The notes: generated from the sequence alone by a model not told the origin. A stretch of 64,000 nt of DNA from Tritrichomonas musculus (GCA_039105265.1 JAPFFF010000022.1:2232001-2296000), one strand, 5' to 3'; counted from the first letter of the stretch, positions 40,852-52,118 are shown. A program made the numbers and translations.

Positions 40852-42304
40852 ATGTCATACAACTACAGCTCAGACAGCGATGTTAGTCTATTTGACTCGA
40901 TCGAGCAATCGGGTCAACAAGCTCCACCATCAGATCCGCCATCAGCTCCACCCACAGAAGTTTGGCTCAAGAACATGACCCCAGAACAACTCGAATCCAT
41001 GCGACAGTTCATCATGAAGCAGCAAGAAGAAGCAGCAGCTAGATTAAAGAAGAAGCAGCAAGAAGAAGAAGCAGCTAGATTGAAGAAGAAGCAAGAAGAA
41101 GAAGAAGCAGCTAGATTGAAGAAGAAGCAAGAAGAAGAAGAAGCAGCTCGATTGAAGAAGCAACAAGAAGAAGAAGCAGCTCGATTGAAGAAGCAACAAG
41201 AAGAAGAAGCAGCTAGATTGAAGAAGAAGCAAGAAGAAGAAGCAAGAAGAAGAAGCAAGATTGAAGCAAGAAGACGATGCAAGAAGGAAGAATCCATATG
41301 TTCCAATTTCAAATAAAGTCTTTCCACCACCTCGCTCATATAATATAATACAAGTTCCTCCACCTCCTCCACCTCCATCTAATCAACAAATACCGCCACC
41401 TCCAAGTGTTCTTGCTAGACCATCTTCATTTGCCGAGAAACAAAAATTCGGTTCCAATCCAAAAGAAGAAACAAAGATAGAAGGAGAAGAAGAAGAAGTT
41501 GATCATGAACAAGAACAAGAACCAGTTCACAGAGAACCATATAAGCCACCGAAAAGTGTTCATGATATGAAATCCAATAGTGATTATAAGGAGGATAATG
41601 TTAGGCCATTCGACTTTCGAGATGAAATGGAACGAATAATAGAAGAAAATGAAAACTTGAAAGACCGATTAACGAAGTTGGAGGAGCGAATGACTGCGGT
41701 AGAATATAACATTCAAGACATAAATCACAATGCTGAAGAACTCAGGAAAGACATTGATGATAACGACGAATACGCACTCGAGCTGATGAAATTGGAACTT
41801 GCTCCAAAAAAGGTGGCGAAGTACATTAACAAAATTCACGATCTAAAGAATGACGTGTCAAATCTCAAAAATGCTCAACAAGCTGGTCCTCCAACAGATG
41901 ATGCATTTGCTGAAAAGTTGGCAAGATCGAGATTGATGATGGTAGAAGTTGATTATCTTCGAAACATGTTGGACGCTATTGAATCATATGACAAGAAAAA
42001 AGCACCAGAGCTGATAAACGTGTTCAAGTCCTATGGATGGAAGTTGTCCAATTGCATTTATCATCTTCGACCATACTTATCACCAGAAGAGAAAGAGAAG
42101 TTGGACAAAGCATGCAGCTTCGAGAGAAAAGGAAAGAAGCAATCACCGAAGCAAGTGCTGAATGCCATTAGGCAATTTGGTGAATCAATGGAGAAGAACG
42201 AAATTGAACGGAACTCTGACTCGAAGTCGAAAGGACATGAGTTCCAATATCATTTTCCATATCTCGAAGATAATGTCGTTGATGATGATGATTACCCCCA
42301 ATAA
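40852..42304 (+). CDS. Repeat/coiled-coil protein split by a frame change in its repeat
   Basis: The first part (40852-41316) starts MSYNYSSDSD, is Pro-rich, then runs into ARLKKKQEEE-type repeats from about residue 60 and ends in an unrelated tail. A second open frame, shifted by one, starts in the same repeat near 41220-41261 and continues to 42304: a Pro-rich stretch (PPPPPPPSNQQIPPPP), a long coiled coil (ENENLKDRLTKLEERMTAVEYNIQDI) and a globular C-terminal part. A single frame change between about 41219 and 41260 would connect both. Either an indel in the AAGAAGAAGCAAG repeat, an assembly error or programmed frameshifting is possible. The whole would be about 480 residues, likely structural. 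Confidence 0.6.
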
Positions 42305-42378
42305 GATAGGTCATAACTAAAAAAATAATTTTTTTAACTTTTTCTTTGTTTTTATTTTTATCGTTTCACTTTTATTTT

Positions 42379-45300
42379 ATGTTAAACATGAACAAGGACA
42401 TTGAAGACAATTTTTTAGATGCTATTGGAGATGTCTATGCTGATACAAAATCACAGTTTCGTCGTGAATATAATCGACGTGCTAAACAATACCAAAAGAA
42501 AGACAAATTTAAAGAAGAAATGAGGAAGCTCATGATTCCTGCAGGACAAGGTATTGGTTTTGCTACAGACATCAATCAAGATGAAGATAAGAGGTACGCA
42601 TTTACGGAAGCACTACGACAGATACATAAAAAGAAAAATGTTGGAAGACCTATTGTTAAAGCAATTGCACTTGATGGAACTTATAAGTACTTCACACTCA
42701 GTGATAAGCACAACATCGAAAGTACATTAGGACATATAACAGGAGAACTTGATTTAAGTGAAGACCAATCAGACACTAATCCATATATCTCAAACATGTT
42801 CATTCCAGTTCGATATGAGGTACAATTTATTGACATGAACAAAACAAATGATGGTGTTCATTTTAGAACCAAGATGCAAGATATGGATACTCATGAAATC
42901 TATGATGATGAAGTCGAAATTGATGAAGACTATCGAAATACACCAGAAGGTAGTTTTTTCCCATACATCAATCTATCACCTATAGACTTATCTACATACC
43001 AAATCTTTCATGAGGTAAGGAAAGAGAACTACAGAGATAATTGTTTTGTATATGCTTGTATACAATCAGGTGTGTTCACTGATGATGAAATAGATGACTT
43101 ACGATTTTTTGTTCAAACAAGAGCCATACCCAATAACAAGATAGAAGAAGTAGCTAAAAAGTTCAAGTGCAATTTTAGTATCATTAGAATTGTTGAACAA
43201 CCTGATAAATACAAGTATGAAACAAGAATCAACACCAGAAAGAAAAAATGGTCTGTTGATTTTAAAAGAGAAGTTAACCTGATATTGTTCAAAGACCATT
43301 ATATGCTCAACAGGAAAATACCTTGTACATTATTCTACCTTCAACACTATGAAGAACTTGATAGAACATTTGCATATATGCCTTTTGACAAAAGATGTAT
43401 GATAGCAAGATTGGAGAAAAATGGAAAGACTGTCAAAGACTATAAACATGAAGGAATCAAACCAATAACCTTTTTCCAAAAGATGTTTGAGTTACATCTA
43501 TTTGAAGAAATCAAAGCATGCGAAATGGATATTATCAACACAACTGAATATGAACATGTTAATGACTATGTAAGTCTCGAATATAATGCAGAACATAGTA
43601 CAAGACTCATTGAGAATAATAAAAAGAAACAAAATACATGGTCAAGGATTTATTATAGTGACTTCGAAACAAACTCGACAGTCAGTCCACATATACCATA
43701 TCTCAATTGTACGATCTTTCGAGATGGAGCCAACATACATAAAATATCTATTCAAGGTGAAGATTGTGGACAGAAGCTCTTGAATTATTTATGGAGTGGC
43801 TCATTAACATATTTTCATAACCTCAAGTATGATGCATGTTTTTTCATTAACACACCTGGATGGGATACACAGATAACAGAACGAAGTGGAACTGTGTTGC
43901 AAATCATCATGACATTATTCGAAGAAGGTACAAGGAAAGTCAAAAAGCGATTAACATTCAGGAACTCATATAGTATAATACCTCAAGCATTAAGTAAATT
44001 TGCTACAATGTTCAACCTCAATGTTCACAAGGAAGTCATGGCATATAAGCTATATACACAAGAGAACATTCAAAGAAGAATTGTTGATGCTACTGAGTTC
44101 CAACAGCAATACATCGATGAAAATGCAGATAAGTTATCGAAAGCACAACTTGATGCAAACTGCAAGCAGATTATCGAAAATGCAAAAATCGCAAATTGCT
44201 ATAATGATGGCAAAATCGACATCATTAAATATGCCATCTTCTATTGTTTCAAGGACTGTATTGTTTTGATGAAGGGAATGGAAAAATTTAATGAAGACCT
44301 GAAAGCAGTCTTTAAAGAAACAAAGACAGATATGTATGGTGTTCATGATTTTATATCTATAAGTGCTATTGGATACTGCTTTGCCAAGAAATATGGTTGC
44401 TTTGATGGATGTTATGAACTATCAGGTAAGTGTCAAGACTTCATACAACGATGTGTCTCTGGTGGAAGAACAATGACAGCAGGTAATGAAAAGCAATACA
44501 TCGAAGGAAAGATACAAGACTTTGATGCAGTTAGCTTATATCCATCTGCAATGTATGTTATGGATGGTATACCATTAGGAAGACCTAAAGTAATATCACA
44601 AGGTACAACACATGAACAACTTATGCAATATGATACATTCTTTATCGAAGTCAACATCAAGAAACTCGAATGTAAATCAAAAGAGCCATATAAATTTGGA
44701 CAAGTATTTACAAGGAATGAAGCAGGTAGTAAAATATTCGGCAATTTCCTTGTTGACCATTATTATATCGATAAAGTAGGTCTCATGGACTTGTTCGAAT
44801 TTTATGATGTTGAATATGAGTTAATACGTGGCTATTACTTTGATGAAGGATTTAACAAGAAAATCAATGAGTTCATTGAGAAGCTCTTTAATCTCAGGGC
44901 AAGTTATAAAAAGCAAAAGAACCCTCTTGAACAAACAATAAAGCTCCTCCTCAACTCCATATATGGCAAGTCAATATTGAAAGCAACAAAGACTGAAACC
45001 AAGACAGTACCAAAAAGCCAACTATACAAGTACCTCTGGAGGAACTACAACTTTATCAAGGAGGTTGTTGAAGATGCTAATATTGATAAGTGCTATGTCA
45101 AGAAGTTGAAACCAATTAATGACCATTTCAACCTACCTCAATTTGGTGCAAGCGTTCTCTCTTGGAGTAAGCACTTAATGAACAGGGTTATGGCTACAGC
45201 TGAGCAAGCAGGTATACCTATCTTTTATCAAGATACTGATAGTATGCATGTACTTGAAAAAGATGTACCAAGGATAGCTGACTTATTCCAGTTCAAGTAT

Positions 45301-45663
45301 CATCAACCTCTTATTGGAAAAAATATGTGTCAGTTTCATAATGACTTTGATGAGTTCGAAGGTAGTCAAGGGGAAATACACTCAAGAAAACTAATTGCAC
45401 TTGGTAAAAAGAGCTACCTCGATATCTTGGTTGATGAACAAGGAAATGAAGGATATCATATTAGACTCAAAGGAATTCCAAAACAAGTTATTCTCAACAA
45501 GTGCAAAAGGATGGGTATCTCAGTTGAAGAGCTTTTTGAAAGAATGCATGAAGGAGAAAGTATGACATTTGATTTGTTGGATGGTTCGAATGCATTCAGG
45601 AAGTCAAAGACATTTCAACAAACCAACTTACCCAAATTTGCACGTACTCTTAGGTTTACGTAG
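42379..45663 (+). CDS. Protein-primed family-B DNA polymerase (element E4)
   Basis: The 1094-residue polymerase starts at ATG 42379 (MLNMNKDIED) or 42388; an upstream TTG is less likely. Residues 1-200 form a charged N-terminal part where a terminal-protein domain might lie. An OTU-like signature follows, with Cys222 in YRDNCFVYAC and His307 in LFKDHYML. Exonuclease motifs are YYSDFETN (about 424-431), YFHNLKYDACFF and FKDCIVL. Polymerase motifs are DFDAVSLYPSAM (about 715-726), KLLLNSIYGKS (about 854-864) and YQDTDSMH (about 951-958). All key Asp residues are present. It overlaps the stop of the convergent gene at 45656 by 8 bp. It is closely related to the E5 polymerase and has no HNH insert. 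Confidence 0.93.
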   Translation: MLNMNKDIEDNFLDAIGDVYADTKSQFRREYNRRAKQYQKKDKFKEEMRKLMIPAGQGIGFATDINQDEDKRYAFTEALRQIHKKKNVGRPIVKAIALDGTYKYFTLSDKHNIESTLGHITGELDLSEDQSDTNPYISNMFIPVRYEVQFIDMNKTNDGVHFRTKMQDMDTHEIYDDEVEIDEDYRNTPEGSFFPYINLSPIDLSTYQIFHEVRKENYRDNCFVYACIQSGVFTDDEIDDLRFFVQTRAIPNNKIEEVAKKFKCNFSIIRIVEQPDKYKYETRINTRKKKWSVDFKREVNLILFKDHYMLNRKIPCTLFYLQHYEELDRTFAYMPFDKRCMIARLEKNGKTVKDYKHEGIKPITFFQKMFELHLFEEIKACEMDIINTTEYEHVNDYVSLEYNAEHSTRLIENNKKKQNTWSRIYYSDFETNSTVSPHIPYLNCTIFRDGANIHKISIQGEDCGQKLLNYLWSGSLTYFHNLKYDACFFINTPGWDTQITERSGTVLQIIMTLFEEGTRKVKKRLTFRNSYSIIPQALSKFATMFNLNVHKEVMAYKLYTQENIQRRIVDATEFQQQYIDENADKLSKAQLDANCKQIIENAKIANCYNDGKIDIIKYAIFYCFKDCIVLMKGMEKFNEDLKAVFKETKTDMYGVHDFISISAIGYCFAKKYGCFDGCYELSGKCQDFIQRCVSGGRTMTAGNEKQYIEGKIQDFDAVSLYPSAMYVMDGIPLGRPKVISQGTTHEQLMQYDTFFIEVNIKKLECKSKEPYKFGQVFTRNEAGSKIFGNFLVDHYYIDKVGLMDLFEFYDVEYELIRGYYFDEGFNKKINEFIEKLFNLRASYKKQKNPLEQTIKLLLNSIYGKSILKATKTETKTVPKSQLYKYLWRNYNFIKEVVEDANIDKCYVKKLKPINDHFNLPQFGASVLSWSKHLMNRVMATAEQAGIPIFYQDTDSMHVLEKDVPRIADLFQFKYHQPLIGKNMCQFHNDFDEFEGSQGEIHSRKLIALGKKSYLDILVDEQGNEGYHIRLKGIPKQVILNKCKRMGISVEELFERMHEGESMTFDLLDGSNAFRKSKTFQQTNLPKFARTLRFT

Positions 45664-46393
45664 TTAAAACATCATTGACATCAGTCGAGTTAGATGGTTT
45701 AATTTTGATAGTTATGAACAAAGGACTTTTTAACAATATCGGCTGATATTGAAAATCTACTAAACTTAATTCTAAAAACTTTAATGAATCTGTATATGTT
45801 TTTATTTTTAATGGTTTACTTTCAGTTTCGAAATCATATATAAGTGGTTTATTATCTAAAGTGAATGTATTGATACTACCAATGACTGAAGGTGTATATT
45901 GTTGTTCACCTATATTGGAATATATGGCATTACCTTGTAGTGATACTAGATACAACTTAGTATGATTTAATATTGGGATGTCTTTAATATTATATGTTGC
46001 ATTTGATGGTAACACAATAGGCAATGAAGTATTATATAAACCAGTTAATAAAGCAGCCCTATGGGAAATAGAGGTTATTGTTAACGGTGTTTGTGTCTTT
46101 ATTGTAAATGTACGAGTAGTATCATTATATTTAAAAGATACCTCCGCAAGTGGATTTAAAACTGCTTCTATTTGCTTGATGGTATAATTATATCTATCTT
46201 CGAATTTAAGCTTGAATGGAATACTGTTATGTGTAAACTCTATATAATCATCTTTCGTACTCAACATAATATTACTTATTGTATTAATTGAAGATACAAA
46301 ATATTTAATATATTTACACTTCCATGGTATATCCAAATTGATAGATACCTTATTATATTCATCAGCATTTGTACTCTGTACTGATACTAACAT
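45656..46393 (-). CDS. Beta-rich minor structural protein (245 aa)
   Basis: A homologue of 59108-59866 in E5: the N-terminus (SINLDIPWKCKYIKYFVSSINT against ANIQIPWNCQYIEYYVAAINT), the middle (ISHRAALLTGLYNTSLP against MSHRIALITGLYNTPLN) and the end (FLELSLVDFQYQPILLKSPLFITIKI) all match. The final strand-turn-strand resembles penton/minor capsid proteins, so a virion structural role is likely, although it is not proven. I start it at ATG 46393 (MLVSVQST), matching the homologue; a further in-frame ATG lies at 46405. Its start codon lies 15 bp from the fibre start at 46409, an arrangement also found in E5. Confidence 0.72.
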   Translation of the reverse strand: MLVSVQSTNADEYNKVSINLDIPWKCKYIKYFVSSINTISNIMLSTKDDYIEFTHNSIPFKLKFEDRYNYTIKQIEAVLNPLAEVSFKYNDTTRTFTIKTQTPLTITSISHRAALLTGLYNTSLPIVLPSNATYNIKDIPILNHTKLYLVSLQGNAIYSNIGEQQYTPSVIGSINTFTLDNKPLIYDFETESKPLKIKTYTDSLKFLELSLVDFQYQPILLKSPLFITIKIKPSNSTDVNDVLTT

Positions 46394-46408
46394 TTTATAA
46401 TTCATAAA
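46394..46408. promoter_or_regulatory. 15-bp divergent start-to-start gap
   Basis: CAT-TTTATAATTCATAAA-ATG lies between the minor structural gene and the giant fibre. Each start is preceded by an ATAAA-type sequence, so the gap reads as two overlapping (T)AAAATG contexts facing outward. Gap length is conserved with 4636-4649, 17236-17249 and 59867-59880. Confidence 0.45.
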
Positions 46409-49400
46409 ATGTCAATTAAACTTTATTCTTTGCAATCAAGTGAGGCTGAAAAGCTCAAAGACAAAAATATAGAGATAAGTGTTAATGATGAAGGTAATAT
46501 TGATATTATAAGAAATGAGGACCCAGATGATTACCCAAAATTTAGTTGCTTATATAATAAGGCTGAAGTAGATGAAAGAGTAGTTGGTAATCATATCGAA
46601 AATGGAGGAAAGCTTGATGGTTTCGGCAATGTACCTATTACAAATAAATTTGCCAATTATTTAAAATACGTATTTAAAGGACCTGAACAGACACCCTTAT
46701 TAGAAGACTCACTACCTGAAAAAGCAGAGTCACATAAGGAGTTGATAAAAGATGAACTTTGTGTTAATACATTTAATGAATTTATTGAAGAAGAATCGAA
46801 AACATGTGAGGCTATTCATGAGATGTATACCGAATTGATGTGTGCAGCAGATGGATATGAACAAATTGCTTTTGATGAACAAACAGGGCAAAGCAAAGCT
46901 GTTCATTATCTTCAATATCCAAAGTCTATACCAACTCCTACTCCAGACCCTTATCTTGCAGAGGTAGGATACTCGAATTTAGGGGATTTATTGATGAACA
47001 TTATGAAGAATGAAAAGACAACAAATCCAACAAAGAAAATCTTATATGAAGCTTTTAATGAAGAAAATTGGAAAAAATTCATTAGTGGAACTATTCAATA
47101 TCATTATAATCTTCAAGATAATAGACTAAAAACAATAGGATATAAATATAAAGGAAGTACTGATCAAGTTGTTGCAGACCAAATAGTTGAAGTTAAAAGT
47201 CCTCGTGAGTTTTTTGAGACATATACCCAAAATCTAAAAGATAATAATATAAATAAAGACCAATATGCAAAAGCTATGTTAGGTCTTTATTTGTATAATG
47301 TAATTTTACATTCAGGTATTACATACTATTATACACATCGAAATGCTAATGGAATGAAAGTGGATGTTGTACCACCTGGTGGACAAGACTATTTAAATAT
47401 AACGTTAGGACAATGTTTAAATTTAGTATTCGAGATTATTAAAGATATAGTGAATTCACATAATGCTTTATTTGATTATGTTGTAACAATCAAGTCTTGT
47501 AATTGCAAACACGATAATCAAGGAGGTAACCAAGGAGGTAATGAAGGTAATGGTGAAGAAGAGGATGATAATCAAGGAGGTAATGAAGGTGGTGATAATG
47601 AAGGCGGTGATAATGATTCAAACCTAATTCAATATATGAATGTAGGTCTACAAGCTGTAAATCAATTATCAGGTTATTTATTACATAATATTGCGAACCT
47701 AGGAAATAATGTTGCATCTCTCAGGTTCCAAAATGAAGTAGAGTCATTTACACAAGAGATGTTTGATTATGAGATATATGATAATGGTTTAGATGAGATG
47801 AATAGACAATACCAGTCAATAGGAATACAAACAGAACAACCAACACGTCAACGAGAATCCTTATTTAATGATTCATATGTTTGGTGTACAGTATTTCGCA
47901 TGTGGACGAGTTTTGCAGTTTATAATATACCAAATCAATTTGGATGGAGGACTAATTCTGCATTTGGAGCTCCTTGGAATTTTGTCTGGGATGTTGGACA
48001 TAGGGAATGGATAGCAATAGCGCCACGTGAAGAAGATGTACCAGCTGGATGGAGAATTAACCCAAAGGGAAATAAAATAGCACAAACAATAGTACAACAT
48101 AATATTCATTCGGAAGGAGAAATGATTTATAATCCTGATAGAGGACAATGGGAATATTATCCACCAGAAGAAAGTATTGTTGTACCAGAACAACCGGGAC
48201 CTGTTATTAATATTGTTCCTGAACAAAATAGGAATGCAGTGTTAAGACCAACTTATGTTTGGTCTCTTGAGTCAGGTCGTTGGGTTAATTCAATGACAAT
48301 AGCTAATATGCCAAGATCACATCCAAATGATAATAATGATTGGAGGCGAGATGTTAGCTTACAAGCACCTGCCAATTTTGTTTGGGACATAGACCATAGG
48401 GAATGGGTAGCTATAAGAAACAATGTTAGTGAAATGCTTAATGACAGAGATTGGAGGACAAATCGAGATATTGGAGATATTGCAGTAAGGCATTATCAAG
48501 AACAATTTTTACAAGGAATCGGCGAATTAGTATGGAATGATGATTATAATAGTTATGTTTATCAATGTAATGAGATAAGCCCATTATCATTATCATTAGA
48601 AGATAAAAGCAATAGCGGAGCAATAGCAATACCAGACCAAATTACAAGTACTGAAGCTTGGGATAAAATTTTAGACTGTATGGGTATCCCTGTTATTAAT
48701 AATCCTAATGAGATAGATGAGAAGAATCCAGTACTTGGTAAATATATTATAAAGGGTGACTTAAAAGTAAATGGGAAAATAATATGTGATTCTATTCCAA
48801 GTGGAGGTACAACAACAACTGACTCCAAGTATTTTACCTTGAAGGAATCAGACCAGTTATATTTATATAGACCATCTAAGACGTATGAAGAATCCAATTA
48901 TTATTGTATGAGATGGGATATAGATAAAGATTATGACATACCACTAAATTTAGTATTTAGATTCAAAGACTATCTATTTGGTCATAACTGGGAATTAACA
49001 TGGGATGGTAAAAATTGGACAGGAAATAATTGTCAAAACATGTGTACAGAAAAGATATCATACATGAACACAAATGACGGTGCGCCTGCTTTAACAATCA
49101 AACATAACGAAAGAATTGGTAGATGGATAAAAGGAACAATAAAGGAAGATTTAACTGATGATGATAATTATGCTCATATCTTGAAAGATTATCTTACCAA
49201 TTGGAGGGTTGTTAAGAAAGATGGAACCATACTAAGTGAAGGAATAACTGCAACTTTTGATTCAAGTGGTTCAGGTACTTTAACTCAAGATGGATATAAA
49301 TATGAACAAGCTAGAATGTATGTTGATGCACCAAGTGGATTAAATGCAGATGATGGATTATATGTTTATGCTGACCTAAATATTAATGGAAATATAACTG

Positions 49401-51943
49401 AATTAAAATGGGATTGTCATCCTACTCATTGTATTAATTCAGGTGTTATGCATACCTATGGGTCAAATCCTTGTCTCGAATCATTTAATTATCATCGAGA
49501 AAAAAGGCATTCCATTAAAATCATTGAAGGATTTAATCATAAGAACATTCGAATATATATAGAGAAAGAATTATTTGATTTTGATGTGAAAGTTAATCCA
49601 TTCGATATAATTATTCAACAACAATTTTATGAAGTAGAGCCAGACCCAAGAAAATGCACTACCATATCGACAGATTATAATATTTATTCATCAAAGATTA
49701 TATGGGCTGATAATATCATGACTATGCGTCGAGATTTAAATGTTGTTGGTGGAATCACAGATATATTAGCCTATGATTATGCTTTATTGAAACAGACAGT
49801 TGATAATCTAGTTGAACAAATGAGAATTCAAGCCATGTATAATGAATATACTGATAGTATTAAACAAGGTGTAGCAGTTGCGAATAGTATATTAAATATT
49901 TTAGCATCAACAGTTTGTATTGCAAGTGCCCTTTCAACATTAAATATGTCCAATAACTCTGTAACTATTAATACATATCAAACAAGACCTTTCCCAGCAG
50001 GTCCAGGAGGAAATGGTGGAGGAGGTGGTGGTGGTGGTGGTGGTTATCCAGGTGATGGAGGTAGTGGCTTTCAAGGTAAGTTTTTGGTGAATGTTGATTT
50101 GAAGGCTGATAAGATGACTATGGAAAGATTTTTACCAATAACAACAACTGTTCAAAATCCTGTTGCTGGAGCTATTTCAACATTCTCAGCTACACAGGTT
50201 GTCCTTTCGACAACACATGCACTGACTCAGTTAGGAAATGCTATTGCTACACTTGGTTCGAATGTCTTACACTTCTTTAGGAATAGACCAGATACAAATG
50301 GAACTGAAACATTAAATATTAATTCATCCTCGATTACAATAACTGATAATGATACTGATAATGCAACAAATACTATCACAACCACTGAGCAATCATTAGA
50401 GAGAACTCATAGAGAAGTACAGCCACAGGTTGTTACAGATGAAACAGATGAGATTCGAACAGATATAACTGTACCACAGACTACAATGACAAATACAGCT
50501 TCAACTACGATTGCACTTAGGAATCAAGTTCCTGTTATCAATATATCTGGAATCCAGTATACCTTAGAAGATATTGCAGATATGACAAGAGCAGAACGAA
50601 ATGCATTAGTTGCTAGTCATCCTGATATCTTACGTATCCAATATCATGGAAGAGAGTGGTTTAATGTGTATGATTTGTTTTATAATGACCAACTCATTAT
50701 CCATAATAATGTATTTCAACGAAGGACTCTAATAAGACCAGCTGATATTGAGATGACAGATAGAATACATAGAGCTACTGATAATAATTGGTCAATAGAA
50801 TGGGAAGGAACAACATACACAGCGAGAGATATTGAACAATTATCTATGCAAGACAGATTAAATTTACCATTTGTACAAAATGGAGATATTGGATTAGAAC
50901 CTTACTTGAATGACCAAACAATGGAAGCATGGATAAATATTATTGATCATAGAGGAGAGACTATTGATCCAATTGTTGCTACTATTGATTATTCAGCACC
51001 AACTACAGCAAATATTAGTGGAGGTCAAGTACGATTTGTTGGAATAAATTCACAGATAGAAGTCAATGCAAATGGAGTTAGATATCAGCATTATGACCTT
51101 GTTGCCACAACAGATACTTGGACAGTACCAGGAACAACACCAGCAATAACAGCAAGAATGATAGAACAAATGAGTGATGAACAAAGAGGAGAACTAATGG
51201 ATAATATTTATTCTCATGGTAATCTTTTAGCTTTTAATGACACATTAGATGAAACAACTGGTGAAGAAATAACACAAGTACTATATAATGGAAATGTAGT
51301 TGCTACAATAGATAGAAGAAGACTACATGTAATTAATATTGTGAATGGAGTGATAGAAATGTACCAACAAGATGGTGTTATAAGTGCAACTACTCAAGTT
51401 ATTATGGGAGCAGTAGGTTATGTTGCTAGAAGGTTCTTACATGGTCAATGGCAGTTTGTTAGACATCATCCTGGTGATGCAGCAGCTATAGCAGGAGTAG
51501 CAGCAGAAGCATATGTAGCAAATAGAATAGGATTATTTAATATTCCAAGTTGGTTCCGTCGTAATGATAACCCAGAGACATTAGCAGAGGAAGATGTATT
51601 AGAAAAGATTCTTGCATGGGCATATCATGAAGAAACAGATGATGAACCTGAACTTGAAATAACAATGAAGGATGCTGATAAGATGATGGTTTCATTTGAT
51701 ACATGTATTAATATTGCAAAGACATATCGCGATACTTTAAAGGGTACAATAGCATTCATGTGCGAGAAAATCAAAGAGCTTGAAAATAAGTCAAGTACAA
51801 AACATCCATTAGAAGATATAGATATGACTGCTTATATTACTAAAGTAGAAGTGAAGGAAATGATAGACCAGAAGGATGCATATATTGATACTCTTGAGGC
51901 AAGACTTGCAGCACTTGAAGCTAAATGCGCTAACATCGAATGA
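46409..51943 (+). CDS. Giant modular fibre-like surface protein (1844 aa)
   Basis: The N-terminal region (about 1-370) is helical. It is followed by an Asn/Gly/Asp-rich linker (GGNQGGNEGNGEEEDDN, about 370-400), two Trp-rich repeats (NFVWDVGHREWIAI and NFVWDIDHREWVAI, about 480-720) and a beta-rich domain (FTLKESDQLYLYRPS, DGKNWTGNN). IIWADNIMTMRRDLNVVGG then joins a helical part, a poly-Gly stretch near residue 1205, repeated WxVxG-type segments and a C-terminal coiled coil (KEMIDQKDAYIDTLEARLAALE). Large sections match the E5 protein at 59881. The mosaic of shaft, linker and repeat domains fits a surface adhesin; that role is inferred. It is 5.5 kb, about a quarter of E4, exceptional for this class. 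Confidence 0.8.
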   Translation: MSIKLYSLQSSEAEKLKDKNIEISVNDEGNIDIIRNEDPDDYPKFSCLYNKAEVDERVVGNHIENGGKLDGFGNVPITNKFANYLKYVFKGPEQTPLLEDSLPEKAESHKELIKDELCVNTFNEFIEEESKTCEAIHEMYTELMCAADGYEQIAFDEQTGQSKAVHYLQYPKSIPTPTPDPYLAEVGYSNLGDLLMNIMKNEKTTNPTKKILYEAFNEENWKKFISGTIQYHYNLQDNRLKTIGYKYKGSTDQVVADQIVEVKSPREFFETYTQNLKDNNINKDQYAKAMLGLYLYNVILHSGITYYYTHRNANGMKVDVVPPGGQDYLNITLGQCLNLVFEIIKDIVNSHNALFDYVVTIKSCNCKHDNQGGNQGGNEGNGEEEDDNQGGNEGGDNEGGDNDSNLIQYMNVGLQAVNQLSGYLLHNIANLGNNVASLRFQNEVESFTQEMFDYEIYDNGLDEMNRQYQSIGIQTEQPTRQRESLFNDSYVWCTVFRMWTSFAVYNIPNQFGWRTNSAFGAPWNFVWDVGHREWIAIAPREEDVPAGWRINPKGNKIAQTIVQHNIHSEGEMIYNPDRGQWEYYPPEESIVVPEQPGPVINIVPEQNRNAVLRPTYVWSLESGRWVNSMTIANMPRSHPNDNNDWRRDVSLQAPANFVWDIDHREWVAIRNNVSEMLNDRDWRTNRDIGDIAVRHYQEQFLQGIGELVWNDDYNSYVYQCNEISPLSLSLEDKSNSGAIAIPDQITSTEAWDKILDCMGIPVINNPNEIDEKNPVLGKYIIKGDLKVNGKIICDSIPSGGTTTTDSKYFTLKESDQLYLYRPSKTYEESNYYCMRWDIDKDYDIPLNLVFRFKDYLFGHNWELTWDGKNWTGNNCQNMCTEKISYMNTNDGAPALTIKHNERIGRWIKGTIKEDLTDDDNYAHILKDYLTNWRVVKKDGTILSEGITATFDSSGSGTLTQDGYKYEQARMYVDAPSGLNADDGLYVYADLNINGNITELKWDCHPTHCINSGVMHTYGSNPCLESFNYHREKRHSIKIIEGFNHKNIRIYIEKELFDFDVKVNPFDIIIQQQFYEVEPDPRKCTTISTDYNIYSSKIIWADNIMTMRRDLNVVGGITDILAYDYALLKQTVDNLVEQMRIQAMYNEYTDSIKQGVAVANSILNILASTVCIASALSTLNMSNNSVTINTYQTRPFPAGPGGNGGGGGGGGGGYPGDGGSGFQGKFLVNVDLKADKMTMERFLPITTTVQNPVAGAISTFSATQVVLSTTHALTQLGNAIATLGSNVLHFFRNRPDTNGTETLNINSSSITITDNDTDNATNTITTTEQSLERTHREVQPQVVTDETDEIRTDITVPQTTMTNTASTTIALRNQVPVINISGIQYTLEDIADMTRAERNALVASHPDILRIQYHGREWFNVYDLFYNDQLIIHNNVFQRRTLIRPADIEMTDRIHRATDNNWSIEWEGTTYTARDIEQLSMQDRLNLPFVQNGDIGLEPYLNDQTMEAWINIIDHRGETIDPIVATIDYSAPTTANISGGQVRFVGINSQIEVNANGVRYQHYDLVATTDTWTVPGTTPAITARMIEQMSDEQRGELMDNIYSHGNLLAFNDTLDETTGEEITQVLYNGNVVATIDRRRLHVINIVNGVIEMYQQDGVISATTQVIMGAVGYVARRFLHGQWQFVRHHPGDAAAIAGVAAEAYVANRIGLFNIPSWFRRNDNPETLAEEDVLEKILAWAYHEETDDEPELEITMKDADKMMVSFDTCINIAKTYRDTLKGTIAFMCEKIKELENKSSTKHPLEDIDMTAYITKVEVKEMIDQKDAYIDTLEARLAALEAKCANIE

Positions 51944-51962
51944 GAAGTTTTATTTAACTAAA

Positions 51963-52118
51963 ATGAGTGATACTACTACAAGATTTAAAGGAGATATACA
52001 GTTTAAGATAGGGGATGCTACTCGAAAAGGTAGCCAGTTATTAACCTTGGGTGACTTAGAAGTAGATACCCTAAGGGTGGCGTCTGATACTACGTATCAT
52101 CTGCCCCCCTTAAGATGA
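51963..52118 (+). pseudogene. 5' fragment of a further fibre-like gene
   Basis: After TAACTAAAATG the frame encodes MSDTTTRFKGDIQFKIGDATRKG, LLTLGDLEVDTLRVASDTT and stops at 52118, only 51 residues. The motif GDLEVDTLRV resembles the start of fibre domains (for example LKVNGKI and ITSNGS parts in the others). Downstream sequence is a non-coding tandem repeat, so the gene is probably cut by the E4/E5 junction at about 52090-52120. Confidence 0.5.

Noticed and set aside
40914-41378. 154-residue Leu/Ser/Cys-rich minus-strand frame
   Set aside because: Antisense of the Lys/Glu repeat; open only because of the repeat composition.
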